From the NCBI GenBank assembly GCA_016721925.1, contig JADKHE010000013.1, forward strand, positions 558,001 to 622,000: a DNA stretch of 64,000 bases, written 5' to 3'. The notes beneath the pieces are model-generated. The model was not told the DNA's origin, ran no database searches, and saw nothing but the letters and a program-made list of their open reading frames with translations. Positions 63,775-64,000 of the stretch are shown here, piece after piece (the first letter of the stretch is position 1; each line of letters starts with the position of its first letter). The position numbers and the translations under genes are program-made. Origin of the DNA: Candidatus Skiveiella danica (GTDB lineage: Bacteria; Pseudomonadota; Gammaproteobacteria; Burkholderiales; Burkholderiaceae_C).

Positions 63775-64000
63775 TGGCCTCTATAACCCTCAGGAACGTT
63801 GTCAAGCGCTACGGCGCCGGCAAGACCGTCAACAAAGTCATTCACGACATCAGCGCCAACATCACCGACGGGGAGTTCGTCGTCATCGTCGGTCCGTCCG
63901 GCTGCGGAAAATCGACCTTGTTGCGCATGGTGGCCGGACTGGAGGAGATCAGCGAGGGCGAAATCTCGATTGGCCCGCGTGTTGTGAACAACCTTGAGCC
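63774..64000 (+). CDS. ugpC: sn-glycerol-3-phosphate ABC transporter ATPase UgpC, cut by window edge
   Basis: The first 75 codons of the ATP-binding subunit are present. MASITLRNVVKRYG opens the protein and the Walker A motif GPSGCGKSTLLRMVAGLE lies at about residues 40-57. The signature and Walker B motifs lie outside the window. The ATG shares one base with the ugpE stop codon (TAATG), so translation is coupled. Confidence 0.92.
   Translation, partial: MASITLRNVVKRYGAGKTVNKVIHDISANITDGEFVVIVGPSGCGKSTLLRMVAGLEEISEGEISIGPRVVNNLE

Overview
The window is GC-rich, gene-dense bacterial DNA with ATG/GTG starts, clear Shine-Dalgarno sites and Burkholderiales-type gene orders (fmdB-DUF502-aspS; ubiE-Tim44-like-ubiJ-ubiB). 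Protein resemblances and a dispersed repeat of the Comamonadaceae kind point to a betaproteobacterium of that family. Rhodoquinone synthase (rquA), an E. coli-type fumarate reductase operon and a nonaheme CbcL-like cytochrome suggest a facultatively anaerobic, Rhodoferax-like organism; the genus is an inference.

Layout. 1-3.2 kb: 5' part of a beta-carbonic anhydrase and a DUF3300/DUF2950 exported pair. 3.2-10.6 kb: a sulfur-flavoured cluster on the minus strand (enoyl-CoA hydratase, DszB-like desulfinase, SulP transporter, small membrane protein, CoA-disulfide/persulfide reductase with rhodanese domain) facing an AraC-type regulator across an FNR-like box. 10.6-10.8 kb: an extreme poly-G tract. 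10.9-16.8 kb: a complete RND efflux operon. 17.0-18.4 kb: a decayed AraC remnant and an IS30-family element. 18.4-30.5 kb: an outer-membrane/VIT1-like pair, PPK2, a second SulP, PepE, DcuC, an N-formylglutamate amidohydrolase-like protein, MscS, an OprD-type porin, DNA polymerase IV and a small membrane protein. 30.6-34.0 kb: queF, an alpha/beta hydrolase, yaaA and truC. 34.0-37.8 kb: rquA, then a cytochrome c gene and a CbcL-like gene behind a perfect FNR box. 38.1-43.6 kb: a PaaX-like regulator, an AidB-like acyl-CoA dehydrogenase and a frameshifted valS. 43.8-47.1 kb: frdABCD. 47.5-56.5 kb: aspS, DUF502, fmdB, a sodium/solute symporter, the ubiquinone genes ubiB/ubiJ/ubiE with a Tim44-like gene, and a DUF971 gene. 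56.5-60.4 kb: a very large FAD/Fe-S oxidoreductase. 60.6-64 kb: the glycerol-3-phosphate ABC transporter ugpBAE and the start of ugpC.

How the genes fit together. UbiE, UbiJ and UbiB supply ubiquinone; RquA can turn it into rhodoquinone; FrdABCD can use low-potential quinol to reduce fumarate; DcuC can export succinate. The FNR-boxed cytochrome/CbcL pair adds a possible quinol-oxidising route towards periplasmic or extracellular acceptors. The window therefore reads as a scattered anaerobic-respiration toolkit. The most unusual single loci are the DszB-like desulfinase neighbourhood, the split valS, the poly-G tract and a roughly 45-bp dispersed repeat that supplies coding sequence to two genes.
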